DNA of 64,000 nt from NCBI RefSeq assembly GCF_028372415.1, contig NC_092877.1:217530116-217594115 (forward strand), given 5' to 3'. Made by a program: the position numbers and the translations under genes. Shown here piece after piece: positions 1 to 9,265 of the stretch (its first letter is position 1; each line of letters opens with the position of its first letter). The notes under the pieces are model-generated. The model saw nothing but the letters and a program-made list of their open reading frames with translations. It made no database searches and was not told the origin of the DNA. The DNA is from Notamacropus eugenii (lineage: Eukaryota > Chordata > Mammalia > Diprotodontia > Macropodidae).

Positions 1-297
1 GAGAAACTGGGTAACATGAGGGCAACAGAAACTTTGGGGATAAGGGGAGGAAGGATCCTTTAGAGAGGGAAGGGTGAAGAGGTGAGATAGAAATAGTAGT
101 AGAAATCCTGGCCCAGTGATCTATCCACTGTACTGTCCACTGTGCCTATGATAAGTTATAACTATATAACTAAATATATATATTTTTCTAGTTCCAAAAT
201 ATCTTATATGAAATATTACTTGATATAACTTGACCCTACACGTGGGTCTTTATCATAACCTAGCCTCATTTACTGTATTTCAGAACTGAAATGAAGA
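1..297. other. Unassigned non-coding DNA
   Basis: No gene or clear repeat is visible. There is an AT-rich patch around 160-235. Positions 105-150 (a 'ctatccactgta' motif) could be the tail of a decayed antisense SINE, but it is too short to call. Confidence 0.4.
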
Positions 298-482
298 GGC
301 TATATAGCCTCTGGAATAGGGCCCTGGATTTGCAGTCAGGAACACTTCTCCTATACCTGTAAGCTGTGTGACCTGGGGCAAGTCACTTAATTTCTTTTGT
401 GCCTCAGTTAACAACTGGAGCATGGATTCAAAGAGCAAAAGCCTCTACTATCTCTTCCTACTCTAAAGCTATGGTCCTATGA
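298..482 (+). repeat. MIR/THER-like CORE-SINE, plus strand
   Basis: The tRNA-derived head is recognisable ('ctggatttgcagtcaggaa'), followed by the CORE segment 'gtgtgacctggggcaagtca' and 'gtgcctcagtt'. The tail 'ctactctaaagctatggtcc' resembles the 3' end shared by several other SINEs here. It is diverged and lacks the usual 'tcatctgtaaaatg' block. Confidence 0.75.
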
Positions 483-1669
483 ATTGGTGCCAAAATGTCT
501 GTGACTCCAGTTCATCTCAAGATAAGTTAATACTACATTAGGCAATAGTCCCACTCTTGTGAGACATAAGCATTTTAATGGAAAAGACCATCTTATAAGA
601 TGCTGAGTGATACATACTTAATATGGTCATATTAAGATACATGCACACATATGAAAATATACACAAGTACTTTTGTCCTTTAAGTGTTCAAATATTAATT
701 TCTCATTTGTGAAGCAAAAAAGGCTATTGGAATCTTTTGGAAGCTCCAACCCTAATAGCCTAAAGCAGTGGTGAATTTACCTCCATTCTCCATGGGGGTC
801 AAAAGAAACTGAAAACTGTCATTATTTATCCTGACATAAGATCAGATAGGGAGACAAAATTCACCCCCAACTTGTAGGTATTTCACTGCAATTTTTGTGC
901 AGGGTAGTGGAGAATGATAAGAAAATTTGTCAGAAGTGCATGTTAGTCAACTTGTACAGATTGTGAATTTGATCTTGGTAAAGCTGAGGGTCACAGAGTG
1001 CAGAAGATTGACATCACTTTGTGTATTTAAAGTGTACATTAGCTCCAGAACAAGGAAGTTGGGGTACAGGGGACTTGAGAAATGAGTAACTTATTTAATT
1101 CTATAAAAGGATTCAAGGAGTGATTGAGATCTGATAGATGTCTGTGAGAGAGTGAGTGCTGTTAACTTCTTTTTTTTTGCTGACAAGTCATTTGTATTAA
1201 TGGCAGCCCAATCATCACAGCTCTGAGCTACTCCTTAAAATATCAGCAGGGAAACATCTGGGTTGCGTGTAGACCGTCACTAGTATGTCTTTCATCAGAT
1301 AAATTAGCAGCATTGTTATGCAGTGACTGTAAGAGAGAGACAAAAAATATTCAAGCACACTGATGCATATCATTTTTTTTGTGCTGAGAGCTGATATTAA
1401 GGATGATCAGTGGGAAAGGAGTTATGCATGCTGGAGCCTGATAGAACCAAACGCACAGAAGCAGATGAATTTTCAGGTGAGGGGAGACTGCTTGGCATAC
1501 ATCCCAACAAACCGCTTATACACAGCTTTCTCTCACTCCCTTCAAGTGAAGAGACGCAAAGGACGGAACAATAAGCCCCGCTGTCCTGATGATAGTTTGG
1601 AGTTAGGAATTCCTTCTGCTTCAAAAATGGTGTAAAGAAGCCAAACTTTCTTAACCCTCTTTGTGGGAT
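483..1669. other. Unassigned, largely unique sequence
   Basis: No repeat family was recognised. The open frames here (up to 90 codons) have no recognisable domain. Positions 1150-1345 have the balanced composition typical of conserved non-coding DNA and are listed as a finding. Confidence 0.4.
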
Positions 1670-1928
1670 TCTGGTAATGCAGCAGAGAGGGACACTCTTT
1701 GAAGCCAGACTGCCTGGGCTGAGTTCTTGGCTCCCTGATATTGACTAGCTCCGTGCCCATGTGACCTGCATGTATTGGGTATTGGATCATAGGAACTTAG
1801 AGGTGTGATCATGAGCCAATCATTGACATTTCCTAAGTCTGTTATGTAAAATGAGGATAATATTAATACGACCCACCCTACAAAAGGGGCATGACGAAAG
1901 TACTTTGTAAACCATTAAAGCCTAAGTA
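1670..1928 (+). repeat. Diverged MIR-like SINE
   Basis: MIR landmarks appear in order: 'gaagccagactgcctgggct', a degraded 'gtgacc' block, 'taaaatgaggataatattaa', and a 3' portion 'aaagtactttgtaaaccatt'. About 60 bases in the middle are scrambled or inserted. Confidence 0.6.
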
Positions 1929-2373
1929 GATAGATTTGCCCTTGTATTACATACGCATAGTTAAACAAAATAAATCCCCACATTGGCTGTGTCCTAGAAT
2001 ATATGCAAAGTTTTCTGTACCAGTTATTGCTTTATGTATAAGTCAGCAAAGTGTTGACATAGATGAAGTAGGCATTGGCCTATGGGTTATGATTTCAGGG
2101 GCTTAAGAAGGTTGCCTGGCTTAAATTGACCTCTCGAGAGAGAACAGGGGGCTTAAATTTACACTATGATGTAAATGCCTCATATGTTTTTTTGATGAGA
2201 GCAGATTTTGATGCAGATGGAGAGGTATGGTATGACAGACCATGAAGGTCTTATGGGCTTGAAGGGGAGAGAAAACCATAAAAGGTGGAGGGAAGGGCTA
2301 GAAAGGAAACCAAACAAAAATCAGCAATTTCGTATTTTTGCCTGGATTAGACAAGATGATGTTATAGACTCAT

Positions 2374-2614
2374 TTGTCAGTCCTGTCTGACTCTTTGTGA
2401 TCCCATTTGGGGTTTTCTTAGCAAAGATACTGGAGTGGTTTGCCATTTCCTTCACCAACTCATTTTACAGATGAAGAAACTGAGGCAAATAAGATTAATT
2501 GACTTGCCCAGGGTTACCCAGCTAGTAAGTGTCTGAAGCCAGATTTGAACTTAGAAAGATGATTCTTCCTGACTCTATGTCCTGTACTCTATCCACTATG
2601 CCACCTAGCTGCCC
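2374..2614 (-). repeat. Marsupial CORE-SINE (MAR1-like), minus strand
   Basis: A near full-length antisense copy runs from 'gtctgactctttgtgatccc' through 'tttacagatgaagaaactga' and 'gacttgcccagggttaccca' to 'ccacctagctgccc', which is the tRNA-like head in reverse complement. The head at the right end sets the minus orientation. Other minus copies in this window start at about 8119, 13291, 13511, 24753, 39400, 42428, 51001 and 52987. The family name is from memory. Confidence 0.85.
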
Positions 2615-3885
2615 TTTAGGCAAGGTTGGTGCTCATTAAATGTTGGCTAACTCGTTGGAAGAATGAGTAAATGTTTTTATTTAAGTTAGGACAAACCTTG
2701 ATCTTTTTCTCAAACACTGGAACTTTTTCATTAGAGAAGATTTGATTCAAAAATATTTTTTTACAAAGGTTAAATCAAGCTGGTCAATGCTTTCTCTGAC
2801 TTTTATGCACATTAGCTTCCATCTGGAAAAGCAGCATTCCATAAGAGAGACTTCTTAGTCTCTTGTCTCTTAGCTTGGAGCAGCACTGCTTTTCTTTTAA
2901 GGTTCCTTTGAACATCAGTGCTCAACTTACTGAAGTGACTGGGTGAATTGGGGCAGAGCCCAAAAAATCTGTTGGCGTTTCTGCATGGCTATGCAATTTT
3001 TAAAACTGTGCACTGACTTTTTAGACACATGGAGCCCATTTGAAAGTAAATGAACCTGCTGCGTATTAATTATCTGAAGTTAATGTTCCACTTCTTACAA
3101 GAGCATTTCATTTTCTATTGTGTGTCTTTAGAAAATGATGGCCTTCAGTTACAGGTGGATTGTTTTTTTTTCCTATGGATAGGTGTATGAGAAACCTGTA
3201 TGGGTGTTGTTTTCAGAAATGTGGTCATCCTTTCCTTAGGAGAAACCTCCAAGAGAAGAGGTACTTAATGCATTGACTTGAATAAAATTCCCCTAGAGAA
3301 CATTACACCTCGTGACACTTATTTATACATCATATTGGTAAAGGATTTTCTTTTGATACTCAGCAACTTGAAGCAATTCACTTACAGTTAATTTTTTTCC
3401 CATTGACAGAAAAATATGCACAGTCATATCAAACATTACAGATTGAATCCAGAAATTCACCAAAACCTGGGGGGAAAAGTGATATTGTCATATTCAAGTC
3501 TATAGTTATGATGAAGCCAAAAAAAAAAAAATCACTCCTAATGGGTGAAGCAATCTATACTGTTGACTAAGGTCTCTCTCCTTTATCACCCTTATCTTTC
3601 ATCTAATCTAGGGGACAGAAGACAGTTGGATTGTGGGTATAGTGTCAGTAGCAAGGAATGTGGCATCTGTTTCTCACTCCCCTATGGATTTAAGGGGAAA
3701 GTTCCCTGTAGAAGGATGATACAGAAATTAGACTGTCACTGATGATATAAAATCACAGGACAAGAGAAGGCACTATAGGCAAGATATAGAGATAGTGTTA
3801 CATCCACCTGGGAGGAAGCATTCCTCTCCCTGATGTTGGTAGCACGTTGGGACAAAATTCAATATACCTTGGACTAGTATGGTTC
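2615..3885. other. Unassigned, mostly unique sequence
   Basis: No gene or clear repeat was seen. Positions 3040-3140 ('ctgctgcgtattaattatct' and flanks) look like possible conserved non-coding DNA. A short A-run sits at 3519-3531. Confidence 0.4.
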
Positions 3886-4012
3886 TACTTATTTCACAGA
3901 CAAGTAAATTGAAGTCTAGAGAGGTTGTGACCTACCAAATATTACACAGATAGCAGCAGGACCAGAATTAGAATCCAGGTCTCTCTTGACTCTAAAATCA
4001 TTGCTTTACTCA
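3886..4012 (-). repeat. MIR-like SINE fragment
   Basis: The antisense CORE part is visible: 'cacagacaagtaaattgaag', 'agagaggttgtgacctacc', 'attagaatccaggtctctct'. It is heavily diverged. Confidence 0.55.
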
Positions 4013-4361
4013 TTTAGGGAAGACATATAAAAAAGCTGTAATGGAAGCTTCTTTTTCTAAAGCTTGCAATCATATGCATAGAGAAGTAAACAGCAATAAA
4101 AAGTAATAGTCTTCAAAATTTACAAAACGTTTTTCATACAACAGCAGGGAATTGAAGAGGAAATCTGTATGGAGATAAAGAGAATAAAGGGAGGGGAAGG
4201 GGGAAAGAAAATAAACAAAGGTTGGTAAGAGTTTTTTTAGAGGACAAAAATAATCTTAGAGAAACATCTTTATGGGTTAACTTTGAAAAATCCTAAATGA
4301 CATGAATAACATTATCCTTGTTTAGTCATTTCAGAAATAAGGATTCATGTTTAATTTCAGC

Positions 4362-4545
4362 ATTCCAAACTGGAATAAACCTTAGAGATCATAGGTCAAT
4401 CCTCTTATTTTACAGAAGAGGAAATTAAGTCCCAAAGAAATATAATGATTTGTTCTAGACCACAAAGTAAATGGTAGAGCTGGGACGTGGACACAGATCT
4501 TTGTATCCTAAGTCCAGTATTCATTCCACTATATCGTACTGTCTC
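4362..4545 (-). repeat. MIR/THER-like SINE, minus strand
   Basis: The order 'cttagagatcataggtcaat', 'attttacagaagaggaaatt', 'agagctgggacgtggacac', 'gtccagtattcattccacta' matches the antisense therian SINE pattern also seen at 25955, 38860 and 46651. Confidence 0.7.
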
Positions 4546-6412
4546 TCATGTCCCATGTAAACATTGATAGAAGCCCTTTAGGAAGAATTATACATTCTCT
4601 TGTCTGTTTTGGACATTGATCAAATAGTCCCTTCAATTCTGTTAAAATTTTGAATATTTTTCTCCTGCCTTCCCCAAGTCGTTCACATATCCCTTACACA
4701 CACAAAGAGCACTGTGTCACCCTTTACCAGGTAGTTCAAAACCAGCTCCAGTGACATGTTCCACCAGTTCCTTTTCTCTCACACCCCCTTGTCACCAGCT
4801 ACTTCCAGATGAGATGAGTGCATCTTCTCAGCAGGTAAGTTAATTTGGTTTTATTTGGTGAAGGGGAATGTTTTCTTTCCCCCCTTCAAGTCTGGTTGCG
4901 TCTGGTGGCCACATGTAGCTAGGAAAGAATTACAGGCATATTGCACAAGGCAAGGCTTATAATATAATTTTCTATAGTTGGGCTAATTGGGATTTGAGAC
5001 AGATCTTGTTCACTGCATTAAAGAGATGCAGTACCGAAGTGGAGGCACTGCTAATACGTTACTATATTTTTCTGTTTTCCTTATATTCGGAAAGTATCCC
5101 TCCTCTTACTGAACCTTTCAACACCCCCAGGATCCCTGAGGCCCTAATTTAGGGCTAGAACTGGTCTCCTTCCAGTCCTTCTATCAATCATTTTTGCAGC
5201 TTATGCAAACACAGACAGTTTTGTCATTATACTAAAAATAGGCCCTTTTAAGAAGGTTTGCAACCAGTTTGTCTTGTTCTTTTCTAGAGCTGCTTTTACT
5301 TGTAGCAACAATAACAGAATGGGCCCACCATTTTTCAGTGCAATAATCTGGTTCTCCCCTTGATATAAACCACTCACCTTTTGGCCTCACAGTTTACTCA
5401 CCGGGGAGCATGATTATTTCTGTTAGTGCCTTGTAAAATGGTCTGCCTGTCACATTATGGTTTAATTGGGAACACAAAATAATAAATAATTAAAAATAGG
5501 GAATATTGTTCATGTAGGGAGATGAATACGGCAATACCCGAGCCTCTAATTCCTGTGGTAAGACCCATATAAAGCTATGGAAGAAATAAGTTGTAGTAAT
5601 CCTTATCCCTGGCATGTAGCTGGGTACTTTTCTGAGATTGTTCCTGTCTCCAGTTTCTGAATGTATATTCTTACAGTCAGTGGATTTTTTTTCTCATTGC
5701 TACATTGAATCATTCAAGAACACAGATTTTTTTTTTTTAATTTGAGATGGGACAAAAACTGTCATAAGATTAAAGTTAAATTTTTCTGGAAGGTGTGGCA
5801 GAGGGCAGACTCTTTGGTATCTCTTCTTTCATCACCGTCTAACTACCAATATACTGTGCCAACTTGGGAACCACCAGGACTCACTGCTTTGCAGTGATCC
5901 CCACTGGTGGTAGGGGTGTGTGTGTCAGTCACATTGTGGCTTTCAGCTTGGCGTGTGCTAACTAGATATCAAATGCCAGTAGTTGCAGTTGGTGCCTATA
6001 TACTGTCATCACTTGTCATAATCTAAAATACTGGTTAGTAATAATCTTATGCCAAGTGCATATCACCAAGAAATCATCAAATTGCCTTAATAGAATATGC
6101 AATGATGCCCACAGAAGCACTTAATACTTTGAAATTCAAGGATGGTTGTTAAGTGTGCCAAAAAGCTATCTTTATTTGCAAATGTATTTTTATAAGTATC
6201 ATTTCTTTTTAACATCTCTCAGAGAATCATACCTTAGGATAAAGAATAAAAAAGAGGGAAAAATAGTTCTTCAAAACTAACTGATATATTGAAAAAAATC
6301 TAAAAAAATTTTAAAGATTAAAAAAAAGAAAAAAAATCTAATATTATATGCAGTGTTTCACTCCCATAGTCCCCCAATTCTACAAAGAAGGATGGAGGGG
6401 GGGTACGGTTCA
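4546..6412. other. Unassigned region with one unknown repeat unit
   Basis: There is no gene. Most of this stretch matches no family I recognise. About 90 bases at 5285-5375 have a diverged second copy near 11345-11435 (see finding). Positions 6230-6345 are A-rich. Confidence 0.4.
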
Positions 6413-6821
6413 TTTAAATTCAACAAACATTTGTTAAAGCTCCACTATGTTCAGAGATGGAGAAATAACAAAAAGTCTCTGCCTTTATGAACTTACAATC
6501 TAATTGGGGAGATGAAGTATGATATGAAGTAAAATGAGATAAAAGCAAAGGAGACATCCATAGCTGCTCTGACAAATATGAAGAGGAGGTTTTTCTCAGC
6601 TGGGGGATGGAGAAAGGCCTCATGAAAGACACCCATCTTATCTGGGCCTTGAAAAAAAATAAGCATTGCCATTGATTGGAATGTACAGAGAATGTTCCAA
6701 CCAGGGTGATAGTTGGAATTCATGGAGGTGAGAGAGAACAGGATGAAAATGGAGTGTGAAAGGTAAATTAGAGTGAGATTGGGAATGGTTGAGAAGTTTG
6801 TATTTTATTATGTAGATACAG
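6413..6821 (-). repeat. L2 LINE 3' region, segment 1 of 3 (minus strand)
   Basis: The block opens with the antisense L2 3' terminus ('caacaaacatttgttaaagc' and 'acttacaatctaattgggga') and continues with 'gggccttgaa' and 'gtttgtattttatta'. These are characteristic of antisense L2. It is interrupted at about 6822 by a SINE and resumes beyond it. Confidence 0.75.
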
Positions 6822-7058
6822 GCACTTGACACTCCCTAGCTGTGTGACCTTGGGCAAGTCACTTAACCCCAATGGCCTCATCCTGGGTCATCTCCAGTCC
6901 TTCTGATGAATATCTGATCACTGGATTCAGATGGCTCTGGGGGAGAAGTGAGGCTGGTGACCTGCACAGCCCTCCCTCACTCAAAACAAAGTCAAGTGCA
7001 AGTCATGTTATCATTTCTCTGATGGTATGGTCTTCTTCCAATCAAGGAAGAACACACA
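6822..7058 (+). repeat. 5'-truncated tRNA-derived SINE (same family as 34107)
   Basis: From 'cacttgacactccctagctg' to 'tcttcttcc ... aacacaca' it matches the complete copy at 34107-34416 almost base for base, including 'cactggattcagatggctct' and 'gtcaagtgcaagtcatgt'. The 5' head is missing. It is inserted into the minus-strand L2. The close similarity to the 34-kb copy indicates a relatively young family. Confidence 0.85.
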
Positions 7059-7309
7059 AGGGAACCAATGAAGGGTTTTGTTCAGAGAATTACAATGATT
7101 TGACTGGCACATTAGTGACATTACCGCAGTGTATGAAGGTTGAAGTAGAAAAAGGAAATACAATGAAGACCAATGAAGAAACTACAACAAAATCCCAAGC
7201 AAGAGGTAATGAGGACCTGAACTAGGATGAAGGCATTGTTGGTGGAAAGAAGTACAGACTCAAATGCTATTATGGAGAAAATTTTGATCAGACTTACAAC
7301 TGAATGAAG
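7059..7309 (-). repeat. L2 LINE, segment 2 of 3 (minus strand)
   Basis: The continuation of the interrupted L2 begins 'ccaatgaagggttttgttca'; 'aggtaatgaggacctgaact' matches the antisense L2 phrase for a recurrent marsupial or monotreme L2. It lies between two SINE insertions. Confidence 0.6.
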
Positions 7310-7560
7310 GCATCTAGATGTTACAGTGGATAGAGTGCCAGACCTGAAGTCAAAAAGACTCATCTCTGTGAGTTCAAATTCAGCCTCAGACATTTCCTAT
7401 CTATGGCACCCTGGTCAAGTCATTTAGCCCTGTTTGCCTCAGTTTCCTCATCTGTAAAATAAGCTGAAGAAGGAAACAGAAAACCATTCCTTTATGTTTG
7501 ACAAGGAAGTCGCAAATGAGGTCAGGAAGAGTGAGACGCTACTGAAACAACCGAACAGCA
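7310..7560 (+). repeat. Marsupial CORE-SINE (MAR1-like), plus strand
   Basis: A sense-oriented copy contains 'tctagatgttacagtggata' (head), 'gcctcagtttcctcatctgt', 'gctgaagaaggaaacagaaa' and the tail 'aagagtgagacgctactgaa'. It is the only near full-length sense copy of the family whose antisense copies dominate this window. It is inserted in the L2. Confidence 0.85.
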
Positions 7561-7860
7561 ATTGACTGGATGTGGGGAGTGGGTGAGGGAGAGTGTAGAG
7601 TGGAAGGTTGAACCTGTGTGACTGAAAAAATAATGGTGTCCTTGACAGAAATAGGGAAGTTGGTAGTTTTATTTTGGAAATACTAAGTTTGAGATAGTTA
7701 TGGGTAATGTCCAGCAGGCATTTGAAAATGCAAGGCTGAAACTTAGGAGAAAGATGAGGGCTAGATATGTAGATTTGGGAGTCATCTGCATAGAGATACT
7801 ATTTAAATCCATAGGGACTGATGAGGAAAAAGTAAACATTCAGAGGAGCATGGGCTATGA
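7561..7860 (-). repeat. L2 LINE, segment 3 of 3 (minus strand)
   Basis: L2 resumes with 'atagggaagttggtagttt', 'gagatagttatgggtaatgt', and 'gggagtcatctgcatagaga' followed by 'aaatccatagggactgatga'. These are well-known antisense L2 phrases in this order. The three segments together span about 1.4 kb with insertions. Confidence 0.75.
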
Positions 7861-8118
7861 TTTTTAGTGTATTTAAATCCATTGATTATCTTGAGCCTGG
7901 GATAATTATCCGAGGGTTCTATGTATGACTGGGAAATGTCCTTGGTCCTACATAGGCGTGGAAGAAAACCACAGTACAGCTCTCCATTCCACTGAATCTC
8001 TATGATTTTCTTATCCATTGGATATAATGATCTTTAAGGTCCCTTCTAGCTTCAAGGCTGTATGATTCTTTTTCTGCTATTCTCTGTATTCTGTAAATAA
8101 TTTTCTGTATAATAATTT

Positions 8119-8362
8119 GTTGTTCAGTGATTTCCAACTCTCCGTGACTACATTTGGGGTATTCTTGTCAAAGATAGTGGAGTGGTTTGCCATTTCCTTC
8201 TCCAGCTCATTTTACAGATGAGGAAACTGAGCCAAAGAGGGGTAAGTGACTTGCTTAGAGTCATAGAGTTAGTAAGTGTCTGAGGCCAGATTTGAACTCA
8301 TGGAGATGAGTCTTCCTGATTCCAGGTCAGGCACTCTATCTACTGTGCAGCCTAGCTACTCT
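8119..8362 (-). repeat. Marsupial CORE-SINE (MAR1-like), minus strand
   Basis: A nearly complete antisense copy: 'tttggggtattcttgtcaaa', 'ccatttccttctccagctca', 'gaggccagatttgaactcat', ending 'cctagctact'. Confidence 0.85.
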
Positions 8363-8429
8363 GTATAACAATAGCTGGCATTATATAGTGCTTTATGATT
8401 TTTACTGTGAGAGGGAGTATGGCTTTATG

Positions 8430-8634
8430 CAATAGTTCTCAAAAATTTTGAGGAGCCCTTTACACTCAAAAATTATTGAGGACTCCCCAAAGAGCTCTTG
8501 TTTAAGTGCATTATATCTACAAATATTAGAAACTAAAACTTAATATTATTGTGAAAATCCTTTTGACCTCACAGAACCCTGATATCGTTTCAAGGATCCC
8601 CTATGGTCCCCTGATGACGTTTTGAAAACATCTG
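8430..8634. mobile_element. hAT-type miniature element with 8-bp target duplication
   Basis: A 205-bp non-autonomous DNA transposon. The left end (caatagttctcaaaa) and the reverse complement of the right end (cagatgttttcaaaa) form imperfect terminal inverted repeats. They match the hAT-Charlie type terminus CAGnGnTTCTCAAA. The flanks are GCTTTATG (8422-8429) and GCTTAATG (8635-8642), an 8-bp duplication with one mismatch, which is the hAT hallmark. The interior has no open frame, so it would have needed a transposase supplied in trans. Confidence 0.8.
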
Positions 8635-8642
8635 GCTTAATG

Positions 8643-8815
8643 GACGCTGGGAGGATTTGGGTTCAAGTTCCAACTCCAAAGTAAACTTGCTATGTGATTC
8701 AGGGAAAAGTATTTCACTTCTCAGTGCCCCTAGGCAATTCTCTAAGACAGTAAATTGCCAAGAAATTATTGACCTGAATTAGTAGTAGGGAATTCCCTAC
8801 ATCAGTGAAAGCGTA
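8643..8815 (+). repeat. SINE fragment of the 'ccctacatcaatgaaa' family
   Basis: Phrases 'tgggttcaagttccaactcc', 'ctcagtgcccctaggcaatt', 'gggaattccctacatcagtg' match, in order, the SINEs at 46415, 47956 and 57490. It abuts the hAT element on its left. Confidence 0.65.
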
Positions 8816-8865
8816 TGTCTAATTCCTATTCTATCCTTTAAGATTTGCTAAGCAAACAACTCAGG

Positions 8866-9038
8866 AAGGCACATGTTATTATTCTCTCCAGTTTTCAGAG
8901 GTGGAAACAGAGCTTGAAAGAGGTTAAGTGATTTGCTCAAGACCACAAGTTAGTAAGTATCTAGCACATAATTTGAATTCAGGTCTTTCTGACTCAAAGT
9001 TCAGCATTTTATCTACTATTCCACCAGCTTGCCTCAAT
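8866..9038 (-). repeat. MIR-like SINE, minus strand
   Basis: Antisense CORE: 'ttttcagaggtggaaacaga', 'ggttaagtgatttgctcaag', 'caggtctttctgactcaaag', 'tctactattccaccagc'. Confidence 0.75.
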
Positions 9039-9049
9039 TAAATTGAATT

Positions 9050-9265
9050 TTTAAAAATGTAAATAGCACTATGTATGATTTTAAAAACAATTTTAAAATA
9101 GTATATTTTTCTGATTACATATAAAGACAATTTTTAACATTCATTTGAAAAATTTTTGAGTTCCACATTTTCTCCCTTTCTCCCCTTCCCTCTCCTAAGC
9201 TGGTAAGCAATTTGATATAGATTATATATGTATAACATATGATTTTTTTAAACCATAAACCATCT
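9050..9265. repeat. Marsupial LINE-like repeat fragment
   Basis: The run 'acaatttttaacattcattt', 'ttgagttccacattttctcc', 'taagctggtaagcaatttga' resembles an interspersed repeat common in marsupial genomes. I recognise the phrase order but cannot name the family or its orientation with certainty. Confidence 0.45.

Noticed and set aside
6872..7225. A 117-codon open frame
   Set aside because: It runs across a SINE and into L2 sequence, so it is a repeat artefact.
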